The position numbers were made by a program, and so were the translations under genes. A DNA stretch of 64,000 nucleotides from Cristatella mucedo. Its lineage: Eukaryota > Bryozoa > Phylactolaemata > Cristatellidae. The notes below the pieces were generated by a model. That model saw nothing but the letters and a program-made list of their open reading frames with translations, ran no database searches and was not told the DNA's origin. This document shows, piece by piece, positions 1-11,222 of the stretch; positions within the stretch are counted from its first letter, which is position 1, and the number at the start of each line of letters is the position of its first letter. The stretch covers positions 11,458,001 through 11,522,000 of the forward strand of contig WPIO01000003.1 in assembly GCA_009760855.2 (NCBI GenBank), read 5' to 3'.

Positions 1-513
1 AAAGTTTATCGCGTCCCAGTCAACAATGCTGACATGCTTTGCGTACATTTTTCTCAGCGATAGCTGTGGGCTAAATTAGAAGAATCGGAAGGCATCGATG
101 CCTTGGCCCCAACCATGGAATTGCATGCTGCCAGGATTTCCTGAGACGCCACGTTTCAACCGGCCCTGTGAAACGTTGGTTTATACTCTCGCTGCGGTAT
201 TGCCACATGCACAAATCTTGCGGGCGATTATGCGCAGGACTTTTTATTGAGGAGGTACCCTGGTTCTTAGCTCAGGAATAAGGTGATGGAACTTTGCCAT
301 CCATGTACTGGAAATTAATCCTGTAATCGTTTATAGCCCACTGCTGTCGCGGTGGTTGCCGCTAAAGCCTCTGCCACTGTGGGACTAGGGCTGTTGAATC
401 AACCATCTTTAGTGTACTACGGGACATTGACAGCCTGTCGGCCGTGCGTGCTTCCGCATTCAGGGGGTCCGGCTAGCCCCGCAGTAGTGCCAGCTACCGC
501 CGATACCATTATA
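1..513. other. No recognisable feature
   Basis: No ORF of note, no match to the repeat families seen elsewhere in the window, and no long repeat. A short palindrome GGCATCGATGCC lies near 91-102. The segment ends at the target duplication of the adjacent solo LTR. Confidence 0.5.
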
Positions 514-517
514 AATA

Positions 518-1854
518 TGTAACGCCGAAGGCTCGGCGGGGTAAGCTTGACCTGCCGCTTACCTAGCGGCGTAGCCTATCGCCTAATGCCATTCGGTGCG
601 CGCCTACGCGCAATAAGCTGGCCGCCACGAAACGAGCGTTTCTGGCGCTGACCTGCTTACCGTTACTAAAGGGGGTCGTGAGTCCGCGGCGTGAATCGGA
701 AGCAAGACACACAAATTGGGGATTTTACTGAACTTTATTCGCAAGCGCACAAAGTCGCTGCGCGTCTAGTTCAGCTTTATCTCCACACTCCTCGCACGTT
801 CAACACTCTTGCGGAGGGAATACTCCTCTACACTAAGCGCGACCCGGACCCTAAACCCTAACCGGTGAACTAGGAATCCGTTCCCACCTGTGCCGAGGGA
901 ATACCCCAAACACGCCAACTTAAACACTCGAGCGGAGGGAGTACTTCTCCACACTGAGGTGCGAACCGGAGTCTAAACCCTACCCGGTGAACTAGAACTC
1001 GGTTTCCACCAGTGCGGCCGGAATACTCCACACACGCCAACTCAAGCACTCCTGCGGAGGAAATAATTCTCCACACTAAAGCGCGACCCGGAGCCTAAAC
1101 CCTACCCGGTGAACTAGAGCTCCACACACGCCAACTACGCCTAGCTCGCGCCGGCAAATCCCTATGCCGAGAGCACGTGCTAGCGCGCACACACACGACA
1201 CAAAAGAAACACAAAACACGAAAGAACAAACAAAATGCCAGCTCGGGCGCGATACGACCGTGTTCGGTGGGGTTCCACCGAATCCTCCTAGAGCTGTCTC
1301 GTCCTGTTCCGTCAATCGCTGGCGAACAGCCCGCCCTCCTCCCTCGCTTCCAGAGAAAACGAGTCCGACGGCGGAGCCGGACCAAAGACAGAAGACCACA
1401 GACAAAAAGACACCAGGCAAAAGACCCAGAGCGAGCGTCGCTCGACTCTTAAATACTTGGCTGAGACAATGGGGCAAGAGCTTAGTGGTATTGGGCCCGG
1501 ACACCTTGGCCCATTACGGAAAGGAATGACTACCGTTCCCAGGCCACTGGCAGGGCACCTCCGTCCAGCTTGAATGGCGAATGGGTTCCAGACGCTTCTT
1601 TCTTGGGAAGAGGGAAGGCGGGGGTTGACAGGCCAGCCAACATCTATCAGCAGCTTCCGCGAGTATCGGACCAATTCTAAAGGCCGAATCGCCGCTGCTC
1701 GTCTCCGAGCTTCCTGGCCTGCTCCTAAGCGCTTCCTCTCTAACCGCACTGACGCTCCTCTCTGGCTCACTGCTCCAGGACAAAGGGGCTCTAGCCCGCC
1801 GCCGAACAGCTCTTGTTCGCGCTAAAATTCAGCCAAAGCCAGCAGGGCGCTACA
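518..1854 (-). mobile_element. Solo LTR, family 1, copy 1 (1337 bp)
   Basis: The block starts TGTAACGCCG and ends GGCGCTACA, so it has the TG...CA ends of an LTR. It is flanked by a perfect 4-bp target duplication AATA (514-517 and 1855-1858). It is the inverted counterpart of the copy at 15373-16846, whose orientation is set by a TATA-like box and AATAAA signal; this copy therefore reads on the minus strand. No internal retroelement genes lie next to it, which indicates LTR-LTR recombination. The ORFs inside it are in GC-rich repeat sequence and are not supported as genes. Confidence 0.8.
780..1135 (-). repeat. About 122-bp tandem repeat inside solo LTR copy 1
   Basis: About three units, each with a CCCTAAACCCTA-type core near 849, 973 and 1096 and the phrase GGTGAACTAG. 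The spacing is about 122 bp. The same array occurs inverted in the copy at 15373-16846. The core resembles one or two telomere repeat units but is interspersed in a longer unit. Confidence 0.75.
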
Positions 1855-1858
1855 AATA

Positions 1859-2210
1859 GGTCGGTCTGCGTTACAAACAGTGCGACTCTCACTGATCGGA
1901 CCTCGGTCGCTTTTCTGATACGATATCAAACCACCGGTTACGATACGCCACACCACTCCGAGATACCTACGTACGACTCATAGTTGTAATGATCACGTGA
2001 CTTTCCGTTTCCACCCCTCGCCCTCCCACTTTGCGAGACGCTAGCGACTCGTGAAGAGACAGAGACATAGTTCTCTGGGGGCGCTCAATCTCTGCCTAAG
2101 CACTTTACATTAACAGATGATAGCGAGCAGACATATCTTTAATGTCTCAACACGCATGAACTACGCCCCACGCTTCAACCGGTCGCGCCCACTATCCGCT
2201 TGTGAGCTAT
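1859..2210. other. No recognisable feature
   Basis: Nothing matches known families here. The phrase AGTTCTCTGGGGGCGCT near 2070 is a weak relative of the LINE/SINE tail hairpin, possibly an old remnant. Confidence 0.35.
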
Positions 2211-2297
2211 TGCAGCAAATATAAAGCGCCTAGAAAGAGATTTAGTTCCCTGAGGGCGCTTTATCAAGTGCACTATTATTATTATTTTTTTTTTTTA
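2211..2297 (+). mobile_element. LINE family 1, 3' tail only
   Basis: A severely 5'-truncated copy. It contains the conserved 3' hairpin AAGCGCCTAGAAAGAG ... GGGCGCTTT, followed by CAAGTGCAC and an (ATT)n then T-rich tail. The full 3' end of the family is seen at 63478-63795. Confidence 0.8.
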
Positions 2298-2374
2298 TCA
2301 TGCAATCTTTCTTGATGTTGCTAAGCACAAGCTCGAGCTCGCTCGTTTTACTCGCCGTCTGCCTGGGATATAAC

Positions 2375-2408
2375 GACACTGCCCGCAGCTCTCGGTGCGG
2401 GCAGTGTC
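2375..2408. repeat. Perfect 13-bp stem hairpin
   Basis: Arms GACACTGCCCGCA (2375-2387) and its exact reverse complement (2396-2408) enclose an 8-nt loop. It lies between a LINE tail and a SINE and does not belong to either as seen in other copies. Confidence 0.8.
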
Positions 2409-2429
2409 GGCCTTGCGTTTTCCTGTTAT

Positions 2430-2580
2430 TGGTGAGCCGTGATGGCACACTAGGTATGGTGGTTGCTTTTCACGACCTCTCTCCCGAGGTCGTGGGTTCG
2501 AATCCTTCGGTGGGCGATCCTATATCGCCACTGCAAGCGGTGGTGATAGTCACAAAGGCTCTTCTGTCGCTATAAAAAAG
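2430..2580 (+). mobile_element. tRNA-headed SINE, family S2
   Basis: A canonical Pol III B box GGTTCGAATCC is at 2495-2505, with an A-box-like segment upstream near 2440-2462. The body ends in TCACAAAGGCTCTTCTGTCGCTATA. A related copy with B box GGATTCAAATC is at 27380-27530. The full-length tRNA fold is not present, so it is a SINE rather than a tRNA gene. Confidence 0.65.
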
Positions 2581-2754
2581 AGGCTGTTGAATTAGCTGGT
2601 ATTTTTTTAAATTAAGCGAGTGCCTCAGGAATCAGACTGCCAGGTATCCGTCGCAACTTCGAGAGTCGCACAAGACCTAGTAGCGTATTACTCTCATAAG
2701 ACTCATTCTTTCTGCTTCATGTATTATGCATCTGTATTAAATATAATCCAAATT

Positions 2755-3365
2755 GGTCTATGCATTTGTAACATCCCGTCTCGACTTCTGCAGCTCATTG
2801 ATTGCTGCTCTGCTTGCGTGAGCAAGCAGGCGCTTACAGTTAGTGCAAAAACTCTGTCTGGTCTGTCGAGAGCGTCGCAGTTGCTACATCACATCACTTC
2901 TTGCCAACCCACACTCGTTCCCAATCCAGTACCGCACCGACTTTAGTGCTCTGTCATTCACTAGTCGGTCCGTTTATGGTTTAGCCTTCCAGCCTACCGA
3001 TCAGATCTACTCACCCACTAGGCTAAGCATAGTAACACCGGATTTTCTGAATCTAACCGTTTACATATATTTTGTTTGAACCTCAAAACCTTTGGAGACC
3101 GTGCCTTTAGTTCTTATGCTCCCAGAGCCTGAACTCACTCTCGACTGACGTCACGACATCCCCTGACTTAACGACATTTAAAAAGAAGCTGAAAAGGCAC
3201 CTACTTGTCACACAATTTAGTGGGTCTTTTTCACTCGTCCTTTGTGTGTTTATGCGTGCTGACACTGGGCATGCTGCCCACTAACCATCTTTGCACGCTG
3301 ATTCTGTGCATATCACCTCTAATTATGCAATCCTTGTTGACATTGTGCATGCAATTACTAACCAT
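2755..3365 (+). pseudogene. LINE family 1, decayed 3' end (RT C-terminal part)
   Basis: The broken plus-strand reading matches the C-terminal region of the LINE family 1 ORF2 seen at 29391-30092, and the 3' UTR around 3170-3360 (TTTATGCGTGCTGACACTG, GCATGCTGCCC) matches the UTR at 63560-63620. Frameshifts and stops are frequent. Its 3' tail is replaced by another LINE end in the opposite orientation. Confidence 0.65.
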
Positions 3366-3575
3366 GTAATGTAATTTAATGTATCTCCATCTGCAACTCC
3401 ACAAAGTCATAAAGACCATGTGGGTGTTACGCAGGAGAGTTTTGTATAGCGCACTCACAGCCTAAGCGGCTTTCGGTACGCATTCGGTAGCCAACAGATT
3501 TCGTCTCATGCAACAAAGAGAAAGTGGGAAGCATAGCAGAGTCAGGAGAGCAGTTGAGGTATTGAGTGAGTTTTA
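3366..3575 (-). mobile_element. LINE family 2, 3' end
   Basis: On the minus strand this reads the 3' end of the LINE whose RT is at 7820-8778: TGCGTACCGAAAGCCGCTTA, then TGCGTAACACCCACATGG, TGGAGTTGCAG, and a TACATTAAATTACATT tail. Near-identical ends are at 24312-24505 and 26821-27050, and in sense orientation at 9370-9515. Confidence 0.75.
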
Positions 3576-3589
3576 CCTCATCCTGCTTC

Positions 3590-3667
3590 CTTTAGAGCAT
3601 ACGTTAAGTGGCTAGACAGAGATTTAGTTCTCTGAGGGCGCTATACACATGTATTATTATTACTATT
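3590..3667 (+). mobile_element. SINE/LINE tail fragment
   Basis: It contains AGAGATTTAGTTCTCTGAGG then GCGCTATACACATGTATTATTATT. The GCTATACA variant of the tail is the one carried by the tRNA-headed SINE at 54858-55000, so this is probably a SINE 3' end. Confidence 0.6.
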
Positions 3668-4186
3668 ACTGAGAAGTTTCTCTCTTACTGTTTGTGGAAA
3701 AGCAGCCAATATAATCACAACTTTACATTCACTAAATATGAATCAATGCCAAAAAGGATTTAATTTGACTAGATCAAATTATATCGGGCGCCTACTTAGA
3801 TTGACTTGATCTTTTTTGTGACCTCATTGAACCAATGCACCTCGACATACATAGGCTATACTGCGGAGATGAAGCAGAGCTCAAAAAATACAGCTCAGCG
3901 TTAGCTACCTGAAAAGTATACGATTGCGCTAGATCACAGTCAAAGTTGTAATTGCAACGTTAACTAAACGTAACTGCATATCTCCATCAGATTCATGTCA
4001 ATCGTCGGGAAGGCGCGAAGGCTCAAAGCATTTTTTGAGAGCTGTTTTACCACATTTTTATTGGTGGGCCTGAGAAGTCTGTCGGCGACCATATGGGTAC
4101 CAAAAGCCGTTTATGCTTTGAGTGCACCATAGAAAAACTCCCAATTAGTTGTTGTGGCTATGTGAAGTTGCAGGCTGATATACATA
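3668..4186. other. No recognisable feature
   Basis: AT-rich sequence without a supported ORF or a match to the repeat families seen in this window. Confidence 0.4.
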
Positions 4187-6200
4187 ATAATGATGTAATA
4201 AAATAACAATAATACCTTTGCATAGTGCCCCCAGAGAACCTAATCTCTTTCTAGGCACTTCACATATGCTGCAGATGCTGTAAAGACAGCATAATTGAAG
4301 GGTTAGTGGTAACATGCACAATGTCAACAAGCATAACATGGTTAAGATAACATACACAGCTTCAACATGTAAATGTGGTTAGTGGCAGCATGCACAGTGT
4401 CGGCAAGCATAAGCATATAAAAGAGAAAAATCACAAGGACTCACCAAATGTTGTCAAAACAGGTGCGTTTTAACTTCTTTTTTTAAGTGTCGTCGAGTCG
4501 GTCATCATGTCAGTCGGGAGTGAGTTCCAGGATTTCGGAGCCTACAAACTGAAGGCACTGCCTCCAAAGGATTTGAGGTTTGTACGAGGTGTTGGTAAAC
4601 TGTTGGATTCCGAAAAGCGGGTGGTACGATGCTTGGCCTGGTGGGGGAGTAGATCTGAGAGATAGGCTGGAGCCAAAGAATGAAGGGACCTAAAAGTGAG
4701 TGGCAGAACTTTGAAGTCGATGCTCTGCTTGAGAGGGAGCCTGTACAGGTCGACAAGTAGTGGTGCGATGTGGAAACTGAGACGCTCGGGATAGACACGC
4801 TCAGCTGTAGAGTTATTCACCAAGTGTAAGCGACAATTCCACAGGCCAGTGGACCAGCAATAAGTGATTCGCACAAGTCGTGACGATGGGTCACAAATGC
4901 ATGGACCAATTTTGATGTAGTATCTCTGTCTACGCAAGCTCGAACTTTAGAAATGTTATGTAGCAGAAAATAAGCAGATTTCACTGTCGAGCTGATGAAG
5001 ATGTCTAGTGAAAGGTCACTGTGGAACATGAAACTTAAATTTCGCGCAGATGCAATAGAAGATACGCTGGCAGAGCCCATTTGGAGCGTGAAGTTTTTCA
5101 ATTTCGAAGTCACGCTTAGTTTGCGCGTAACTAGTGAGATGGTTTTATCGTCATTAAATTTGAGAGAAAGTTGGTTGCCATTCATGTGAGCATGTCAGCA
5201 ATACATGCAGCAAGGGAGTTGAGAATTCGACGTGATGGAGAGCTGGGAGGGATCAGAGCAAAGGTACAACTGCGTGTCAGCTGCACAGAAGTGAAAACCT
5301 AAATTTTTCTTGACGATTACTTCGGCAAGAGTGAGAGTATAAGCTGTGAAGAGAAGGGGACCGAGCTTAGAGCCACGAGGTACACCCCCCCCCACACACT
5401 TCAGTGGTTCCTCAGATGATCTTTTCCCCTTCACATCAATACTCTGGAGCCGTACCGTTGAGATAGGACCTCAACCACTGTAGTACAGTGCCAGTGATGC
5501 CCAGGAGAAATGCGAGACGCTCATAAAGGACTTTTTGATAAATAGTCTCGAACGCTGCCAAAAAATCAAGCAAAACAAGCAGGAGAATTTTTCTTAGTAT
5601 GCACACTGAGAAGGTAACTTCTGTGCACTGGTAAGCAATTCTGACTCTGTGGAGCGATGGGGTCTAAAGCCAGACCGGTACTTGTTCGCTAGGTTCGAAG
5701 TTTCAGTGTAAGAGCTCACCTGGTCCGCCACAATTCGCTACAGTGTCTTTGATAGAAACGGTAGAAGGGAGACTGGGTGGAAGCTGCTCAAATTTTCTTG
5801 GTCCAGTGTTTCTTTCCTCATTAGTTGGCGAACTACAGCCTTTTTTAAGAACGGAAGGGACGTGACCTGAAGCTAAGGACAAATTATCATGTTAGTTAAA
5901 CATAGCAGCAGCAGATCTATACAGTAGGACAGTGAGAATATGGTCTGGAGGACTAGTTGTCTTCTTAGATTGGGAGATGAATTTCAGGATGAAGTCACTC
6001 GAGGCCTCCTTGAATATATACATTGAGGTACTGCATAGAATTGAGATAGAGGAGTCTTGCGGAGTTGTTATTTAGGGACACGAGTCCAGAAGGAATGCTG
6101 CTACCTTAGGAATGGACTCTCTGACCTTGAGTAATCAAAAGAGAAGAGATAAGAGAAGGGATCTGAGTTTCGCTACACTGCGTGTAGCATTCTAAGACCG
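4187..6200 (-). pseudogene. LINE family 1 reverse transcriptase, decayed copy
   Basis: A CR1/L2-like non-LTR retrotransposon on the minus strand, 3' end at 4187. Reading leftward from about 6200, the frame-shifted pieces show a palm region around 5195-5434 with GPLLFTAYT and FHFCAADTQLYL, where the catalytic YADD is changed to CAAD. This is followed by the C-terminal domain (4542-4937) ending in LKSFGGSAFS, then a 3' UTR and the tail hairpin near 4226-4265 with an AAT-rich end. Several stops and frameshifts make it non-functional. No endonuclease domain was found, so it is 5'-truncated or too decayed to read. Confidence 0.75.
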
Positions 6201-6639
6201 CCGACATGTTGAGCAAGGTCGAGTGCTTCGTAGACGTGCGGTATCCAGCTGTGAGCTTGAATTGATTACTTCCGCTTGGCTACGTCGTGAAAATGGTCAT
6301 TTTTCTTGAACGTGTCTACGCGCTCGAGCACAAGCCCTACGGCCACTCCATAGCCACATGGAAGTGCTTTCCTACCGCCGCATCCTTTCAATTTATGTCC
6401 TCGCGGTTGACGAGTCGTTGCCAGAAGATGGCGGCAGCTCGTCGGTAGCGAATCGCTAGGTGCTTCGATTCACGTAGCGATTTGAAAATGTCTTCTAGCC
6501 GCCTCACGAATAAAATGGACGGTTTGCAGAGCTGAGCACTTCGCTCACTGTGCTCGTGGGCTGCCGGTAGGATCGGTGCTCGCTACTATCGGGCTTAGCG
6601 GTATGAAAGAAATCAGGGTTTGATGCAGAGCTAGTCAAT
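6201..6639. other. No recognisable feature
   Basis: GC-moderate sequence with no supported ORF. It probably includes decayed 5' sequence of one of the flanking LINEs. Confidence 0.35.
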
Positions 6640-6989
6640 TTCAAAGACTTCCTTCGATTTTAACCCCGGAGGCTTAAAAAAGCCAGGGCTTCTTTTTTCA
6701 CTCGAAAGCTGAAATCCTGCCAGTCGGACCCGAAACAGATTTATAATACAGTAAACCATTTACTGGCCAATGCTGAGAGGTCTGACTCCCCAGATATTGA
6801 CGGCTCAGCCGAAAAGTTGTCAGCCTTCTTTACTGAAAAAAAGTGAGCACATTCGTGCCTCCATCAAGCCCCCTCAGACTAAAGCGATTGTGGTATCACA
6901 ACCTGTGAACTTCCTTAAAAGGTTTTCCGAGGTTTCTGCATGCGATGTGGCTACATTAATAAGGTCTAGCAAAAAGAGCTCGTCTCCTG

Positions 6990-6990
<1 letters not shown>
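6640..6990 (+). pseudogene. LINE family 2, region between endonuclease and RT
   Basis: The plus-strand reading at 6770-6990 gives the linker that precedes the RT domain in CR1-type LINEs (LSAFFTEK then HIRASIKPP, ending SSSPD). It is interrupted at 6990 by an antisense LINE family 1 insertion. The same ORF resumes at about 7820 ([20 protein letters not shown]). A frameshift lies near 6775-6845. Confidence 0.65.
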
Positions 6991-7021
<31 letters not shown>

Positions 7022-7818
7022 TCACTTGATAAAGCGCCCTCAGAGAACTTAATCGCTCTCTAGGCGCTTTACATATGCTGTAAAGTGAAATGCAATTGAA
7101 TGGTAAGTAAAATCATGCTTGAAAAACAGACGAAATTAATAATATGGTTAGGGGTGACATGCACAGGGTCAGCATGCAAATGTGGTTAGTGGCTGCATGC
7201 ACAGTGTCAGCACGCATAAGCACATCAAGGACGAATCACAGGGACCCACTAAATGCTGTCCTAAATAGGTGTGTTTTTAGGTTCCCTTTAAATGTGGTCA
7301 GGTCAGGGGATGTTCTGACGCAGGTCGGGAGGGAGTTTCAGGCTTTGGGAGCATATGAACTAAATGCACGGTCTCCAAAGGATTTAAGGTTTGTACGAGG
7401 TATTACTAGACTGTTGGATTCCGAAAAGCAGGTGGTACGATGCTTGGCCTGATGGGGTAGTATATCTGAGAGATAGGCTGGAGTCATAGAATGAAGGGAC
7501 CTAAAAGTGAGCGACAATACCTTGAAGCCAATCTGTTGCTTGACTGGTAGCCAGTGCAGGTCGGCGAGAAGTGGAGTAATGTGGCAACTGCGACGCTCAC
7601 GGCAGACAAGTCCAGCTGCCGAGTTTTGCACCAGTTGCAATCGCCTGATCGCACATGCTGGTAGGCCAGTAAGCAGTGAGTTGCAGAAGTCGAGACGGGA
7701 TATTACGAATGCATGGACCAACTTAGATGTGGTATCTTTATCTAAACAAGCCCGAATTTTAGCAATGTTATGAAGCTGAAAATACGCGGATTTGACTGTG
7801 GAGCTGATATGGTCGTCT
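6991..7818 (-). mobile_element. LINE family 1 fragment nested in LINE family 2
   Basis: It begins with an (AAT)9-type tract, the complement of the LINE (ATT)n tail. The tail hairpin (AAAGCGCCCTCAGAGAAC...CTCTAGGCGCTTT) and 3' UTR follow, then a minus-strand reading of the ORF2 C-terminus at 7338-7721 (DFCNSLLTGLPACAIRRLQL, ending SSYAPKA). The 5' end is truncated at about 7818, exactly where the host LINE reading frame resumes. A stop follows the ORF at 7338. Confidence 0.8.
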
Positions 7819-8778
7819 ATGACCCTATATCATCATCTCTGTGGTCTTCACTGGCAGACCAACTTAGCCCTGCCATAACCAAGATTGTTAATGCTTCTTT
7901 GGGAAAGGGGGCCGTCCCTAAGTCCTTCAAATCGGCAATCGTTAGACCCATACTTAAAAAGCCTCGATTAGACACAGAGGTCCTTGCAAACTATCGCCCA
8001 GTTTCCCTTATTCCTGTCTTGTCAAAGATTCTTGAAAAACATGTTGCTAAGCAGCTGGTTGAACATATTGAGAAGAATGAAATGTCAGAAACATTTCAAA
8101 CAGGGTTCAAAAGGCAGAACTACACTGAAACTGCTCTCCTCCGTGTTAACAATGACATTCTAAGTGGCAGCGATCACGGGAATATAGCTCTGCTAGATCT
8201 GTCAGTTGCCTTCGACACCATTGATCTCGATGTTGTTCTTGAACAATTGAGAGCAACGATCGGTCTGGCAGATGAGGCATTGGCGTGGTTTAAATCGTAC
8301 TTGTCTGATCGCGTCCAATCCGTGTCTTGTGGGTTCAGGTCTCACGCACGAGACGGGTCACCATGGAGTCCCTAAAGGGTCTGTACTCGGTCCCTTGCTG
8401 TTCACCATCTATACTCAACCTCTGGGAAAAGTGATTAAGGCCCATGGAATAAGATATCACTTTTATGCTGACGATACTCAGCTGTATTTGTCATCCAAAC
8501 CGTCGGAAACTGCTGCATCAATTGATAAACTGAATGCTTGCCTTGCCGACATTAGATCCTGGATGTCTGAAAACTTTTTGAAACTAAATGACAATAAAAC
8601 CGAACTGCTGCTCATAGGGCACCCTAAGCATTTGGCTGGATTAAAAGGCTTTGGTCTTCTAATATGTGATGCTGTTGTACGACCATCCCTAAGTGGTCGA
8701 AATTTAGGTATCGTTTTCGACAGCTGCCTCAATTTTAAAAGCTTCATTCAGAAGATTGCTTCTACAGCTAGCCATTAA
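7819..8778 (+). pseudogene. LINE family 2 reverse transcriptase (CR1/L2-like)
   Basis: It would copy LINE RNA at the nicked target. From the left come the RT fingers, with a run ending in [16 protein letters not shown] (about 7990-8042), then FQTGF and [12 protein letters not shown] (first catalytic Asp, near 8190-8220). After a frameshift near 8365 come [17 protein letters not shown] and the intact catalytic [10 protein letters not shown] (near 8461-8490), then the thumb with [15 protein letters not shown]. The element belongs to the same unit as 6640-6990 and the 3' part at 8779-9515. The frameshift and the nested insertion make this copy inactive. Confidence 0.85.
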
Positions 8779-9515
8779 GCCCGATCCCTATCGAAGATTA
8801 GGAGCTGTCTTCCACAGTGGCTTGCAAAACATTTAACTAGCTCATTAGTGATGTCTTGGCTTGATTATTTTAATTTCTATTTGACTGGGCTTCCAAAGAA
8901 AGCAACTACACCACTGCACTCGACTATGAATATGGCTGCAAGGCTAGCCTTCAAGTCCTAGAGGTTTGAGCACGTGTCTCCTTGGCTAAAAAGAGCTAGG
9001 ATGGATGCCGGTCGAGAAACGGATACAGAGCAAAGTTCTTATGCTGACCCACAAGGCCCGCCACGGCTTGGCTTCTTCGTACCTAGCTTAACTGCTGCGC
9101 CAGTTTTAACCTCTTCGCGTCCTCAGGTCCTGTGTGGACGTTAAATTAGCTGCTCCATTCCTCCGCTTAAAGACCGTTGGCGACAGAAGCTTTAGCTCTG
9201 TAGGTCCTAGTCTTTGGAACTCGCCTCCACAATTCTTACGCAACGACAACTACTCTCCTGCTGCCGACTATGGCTCATTCTTTTCAGTGGTCCTGAGCTG
9301 CTACTTCCATGCTACTCAGTACCTCAACTGCTCTCTTGACTCTGCTATGCTTTCCACTTTCTCTTTGTTGCATGAGACGAAATCTGTTGGCAAGCGAATG
9401 CGTACCGAAAGCCGCTTAGGCTATGAGTGCGCAATGCAAAACTTTCCTGCGTAACACCCACATAGTTTTTATGGTTTTGTGGAGTTACAGACGGAGATAC
9501 ATGAAATACAAGTCC
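8779..9515 (+). pseudogene. LINE family 2 ORF2 C-terminus and 3' UTR
   Basis: This is the decayed continuation of the RT ORF. Pieces such as VGDRSFSSVGPSLWNSPP (about 9170-9230) are the usual C-terminal motif of CR1/L2 ORF2. The 3' end (TGCGTACCGAAAGCCGCTTA, then TGCGTAACACCCACATAG) matches the minus-strand ends at 3366, 24312 and 26821. The tail is decayed to ACATGAAATACAAG. Confidence 0.75.
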
Positions 9516-9642
9516 GTATTACTCGCGAACGCGCATCGAAGATACCGCTACGGCGCCATCGGCTCTTCGAAGTGAAGTTGTCGCGGCAAGCCCGAAATCG
9601 ATCCTTAGTGGGTATTGGGTCAAAGAGTCACAGAAACGGAGG

Positions 9643-9826
9643 GGTTAAGTTTGTACGGGCATTCGCGCACAGATAAAGACGGCTCAGGCAGACGCCGTTT
9701 ATTTCAGAAACGCGGAACCGGTCCGCACGGCTAGCACGCGGGCCTGCAAAAAACTGCTGTAAGAAAGTGGGGCCGCAATCTCGACCGGAAAAGCTCGGTG
9801 GGTGGATATGCCAGGCGGACCCAACA
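9643..9826 (-). repeat. Gypsy 3' LTR (184 bp)
   Basis: It aligns with the 5' LTR at 14733-15214 outside the insertion: shared TTAAGTTTGT, AAGACGGCTCAGGCAGACGC, CCGCACGGC, GGCGGACCCA. The outer end reads GGTTAAG instead of TGTTAAG. The inner end CCAACA is followed directly by the polypurine tract. Confidence 0.8.
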
Positions 9827-9840
9827 TCCTTTCTTCCCAA
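9827..9840 (-). other. Polypurine tract
   Basis: The minus strand reads TTGGGAAGAAAGGA immediately before the LTR start TGTTGGGTCC. This is the position and composition of a plus-strand DNA primer. The same junction occurs in sense at 20341-20354. Confidence 0.75.
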
Positions 9841-9863
9841 CAGTGGCCGATAAAGCGCCGGTC

Positions 9864-10340
9864 TCACGGTACAAAGTCCCGTAGGTACATAAGACGGTGT
9901 CCTTGGTTTAGACGGGTCGATGTGAGCAATGCATGTCGGCTTGAGTCGGTGGCACTGCTGTCCGAGACAAATCCAGCTCCACCATTCGATGCCTTTGCCT
10001 TCAAATTTTCACGGAGTCTCTCTGTTGGTTGACCTGTAATAGCACCATTATTGTCTGCAGTATCAAGGTGTAGCTGCGGGTCAGTACAGGTCATGGTACT
10101 CTCAGCTGCTACAATAGGTCTTTGGCTAATTATGTCAGCGGCTTCTGCCTCAGCTGAAGCATTATTATTAGCACCGGCATTTTTTGTATAACTGGTAGCA
10201 GGTTTTCGTATTCTTGGGCCCTGCTCACCCCTTCCCTGTGTCACCTGGTCAGCATATGGCATGAAATCTCGCCGGCGAAGCTGGTTTTGGTGACAAATCA
10301 CGCAATCCTCACCATTTTCTGGCTCTACCCAATACATCAC
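9864..10340 (-). pseudogene. Gypsy pol C-terminal tail
   Basis: A 158-codon open frame follows the integrase in a shifted frame. It begins YWVEPENGEDCVICHQNQL, rich in Cys/His but without a certain domain, and continues as polar low-complexity sequence. It ends 37 bp before the 3' LTR, so it is the extreme C-terminus of pol or a post-integrase tail. There is no start codon context of its own; it is most likely frame-shifted from the upstream integrase reading. Confidence 0.6.
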
Positions 10341-10364
10341 TTTGCCCTTGGCTGCCTTTATGGT

Positions 10365-11085
10365 TCATGTAGACCAAATTGTTGTCCTGTTTCGGTAATT
10401 CCTGTACCACACTAGGTCTCCATTTGCATATCTGTGAGACCTAGTTGGAGATGAAGGTAAAGCAGCACCTTCAGTGGCCGGACGAATCAGATCCTGGCAT
10501 GTGCGTAAATTTTGTCTCCGAAGTAACTGCGATGGAGTGGACCCGGTAGAAGCATTCTTAGAGGAGCGGTATTGTAGCAGGAACCGGTCGATGCGCGGCT
10601 TCGGATTGCCTGCACTAGCTGCATATGCCCGCTTTAAAGTTTGTACAAAGCGCTCAGCTATTCCGTTGCTCCGTGGGTGATGATGTGCCGAAAGGACGGG
10701 CCGGATGCCGTTAGCCTGCAGAAAGTTAGAAAAATCATGATATGAAATGCCGTCCGTTGTCAGACACAATTACCCTAGGTAGACCCAATCGGGCAAAGAG
10801 TATCCGTAGCGTCGAGATTGTGGTGCCAGACGTTGCCTCTCTCATGAGGAACACTTCGGGCCACTTCGAGAACGCATCTACAACTATTAGGAAATAGTGG
10901 CTGTCAAGTGGCCCAGCAAAATCAGTGTGAATACGTTGCCATGATCCGGCTGGGTCACTCCACTTATGCGAGGTTGCTGACGGTATATGCCTCACTTGGT
11001 TGCAATGACGGCAACTACGGCACACAGATTCTATGTCACTATCTATGCCCGGCCACCAGACGTAGTTTCTAGCAGTCGCTTTCAT
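10365..11085 (-). pseudogene. Gypsy integrase
   Basis: Integrase inserts retrotransposon cDNA into the chromosome. The first piece (10735-11085) has the zinc-finger part (CRSCRHCNQ) and two acidic catalytic positions: HTDFAGP near residue 55 and IVSDNGRHF near residue 105. A frameshift near 10740-10770 moves the rest into the next frame, where NGIAERFVQTLKRAY carries the third catalytic acid (DDE triad). A short SH3-like region with YANGDLVWYRNY ends it. All three catalytic acids are present but the frame is broken. Confidence 0.85.
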
Positions 11086-11222
11086 TTTAACTATGCCAAG
11101 ATGGCCGTCGTGAAGCTCCTACAAGAGCTGGCCGCGTAGGGAAGTGAGTGTGACTAGTCTCGTGCCCCGAAGCAGACACCCATCATGTATTGCCAGTTCC
11201 TGTCTGCAATTGTAGAATGGGG

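Noticed and set aside
1076-1825. Several overlapping ORFs of 80-150 codons on both strands
   Set aside because: They lie inside a solo LTR with tandem repeats, have biased composition and no domain; they are shadows of GC-rich repeat DNA.
2430-2520. tRNA gene
   Set aside because: A good B box is present, but there is no complete cloverleaf or anticodon arm, and a second diverged copy with the same 3' body shows it is a SINE.
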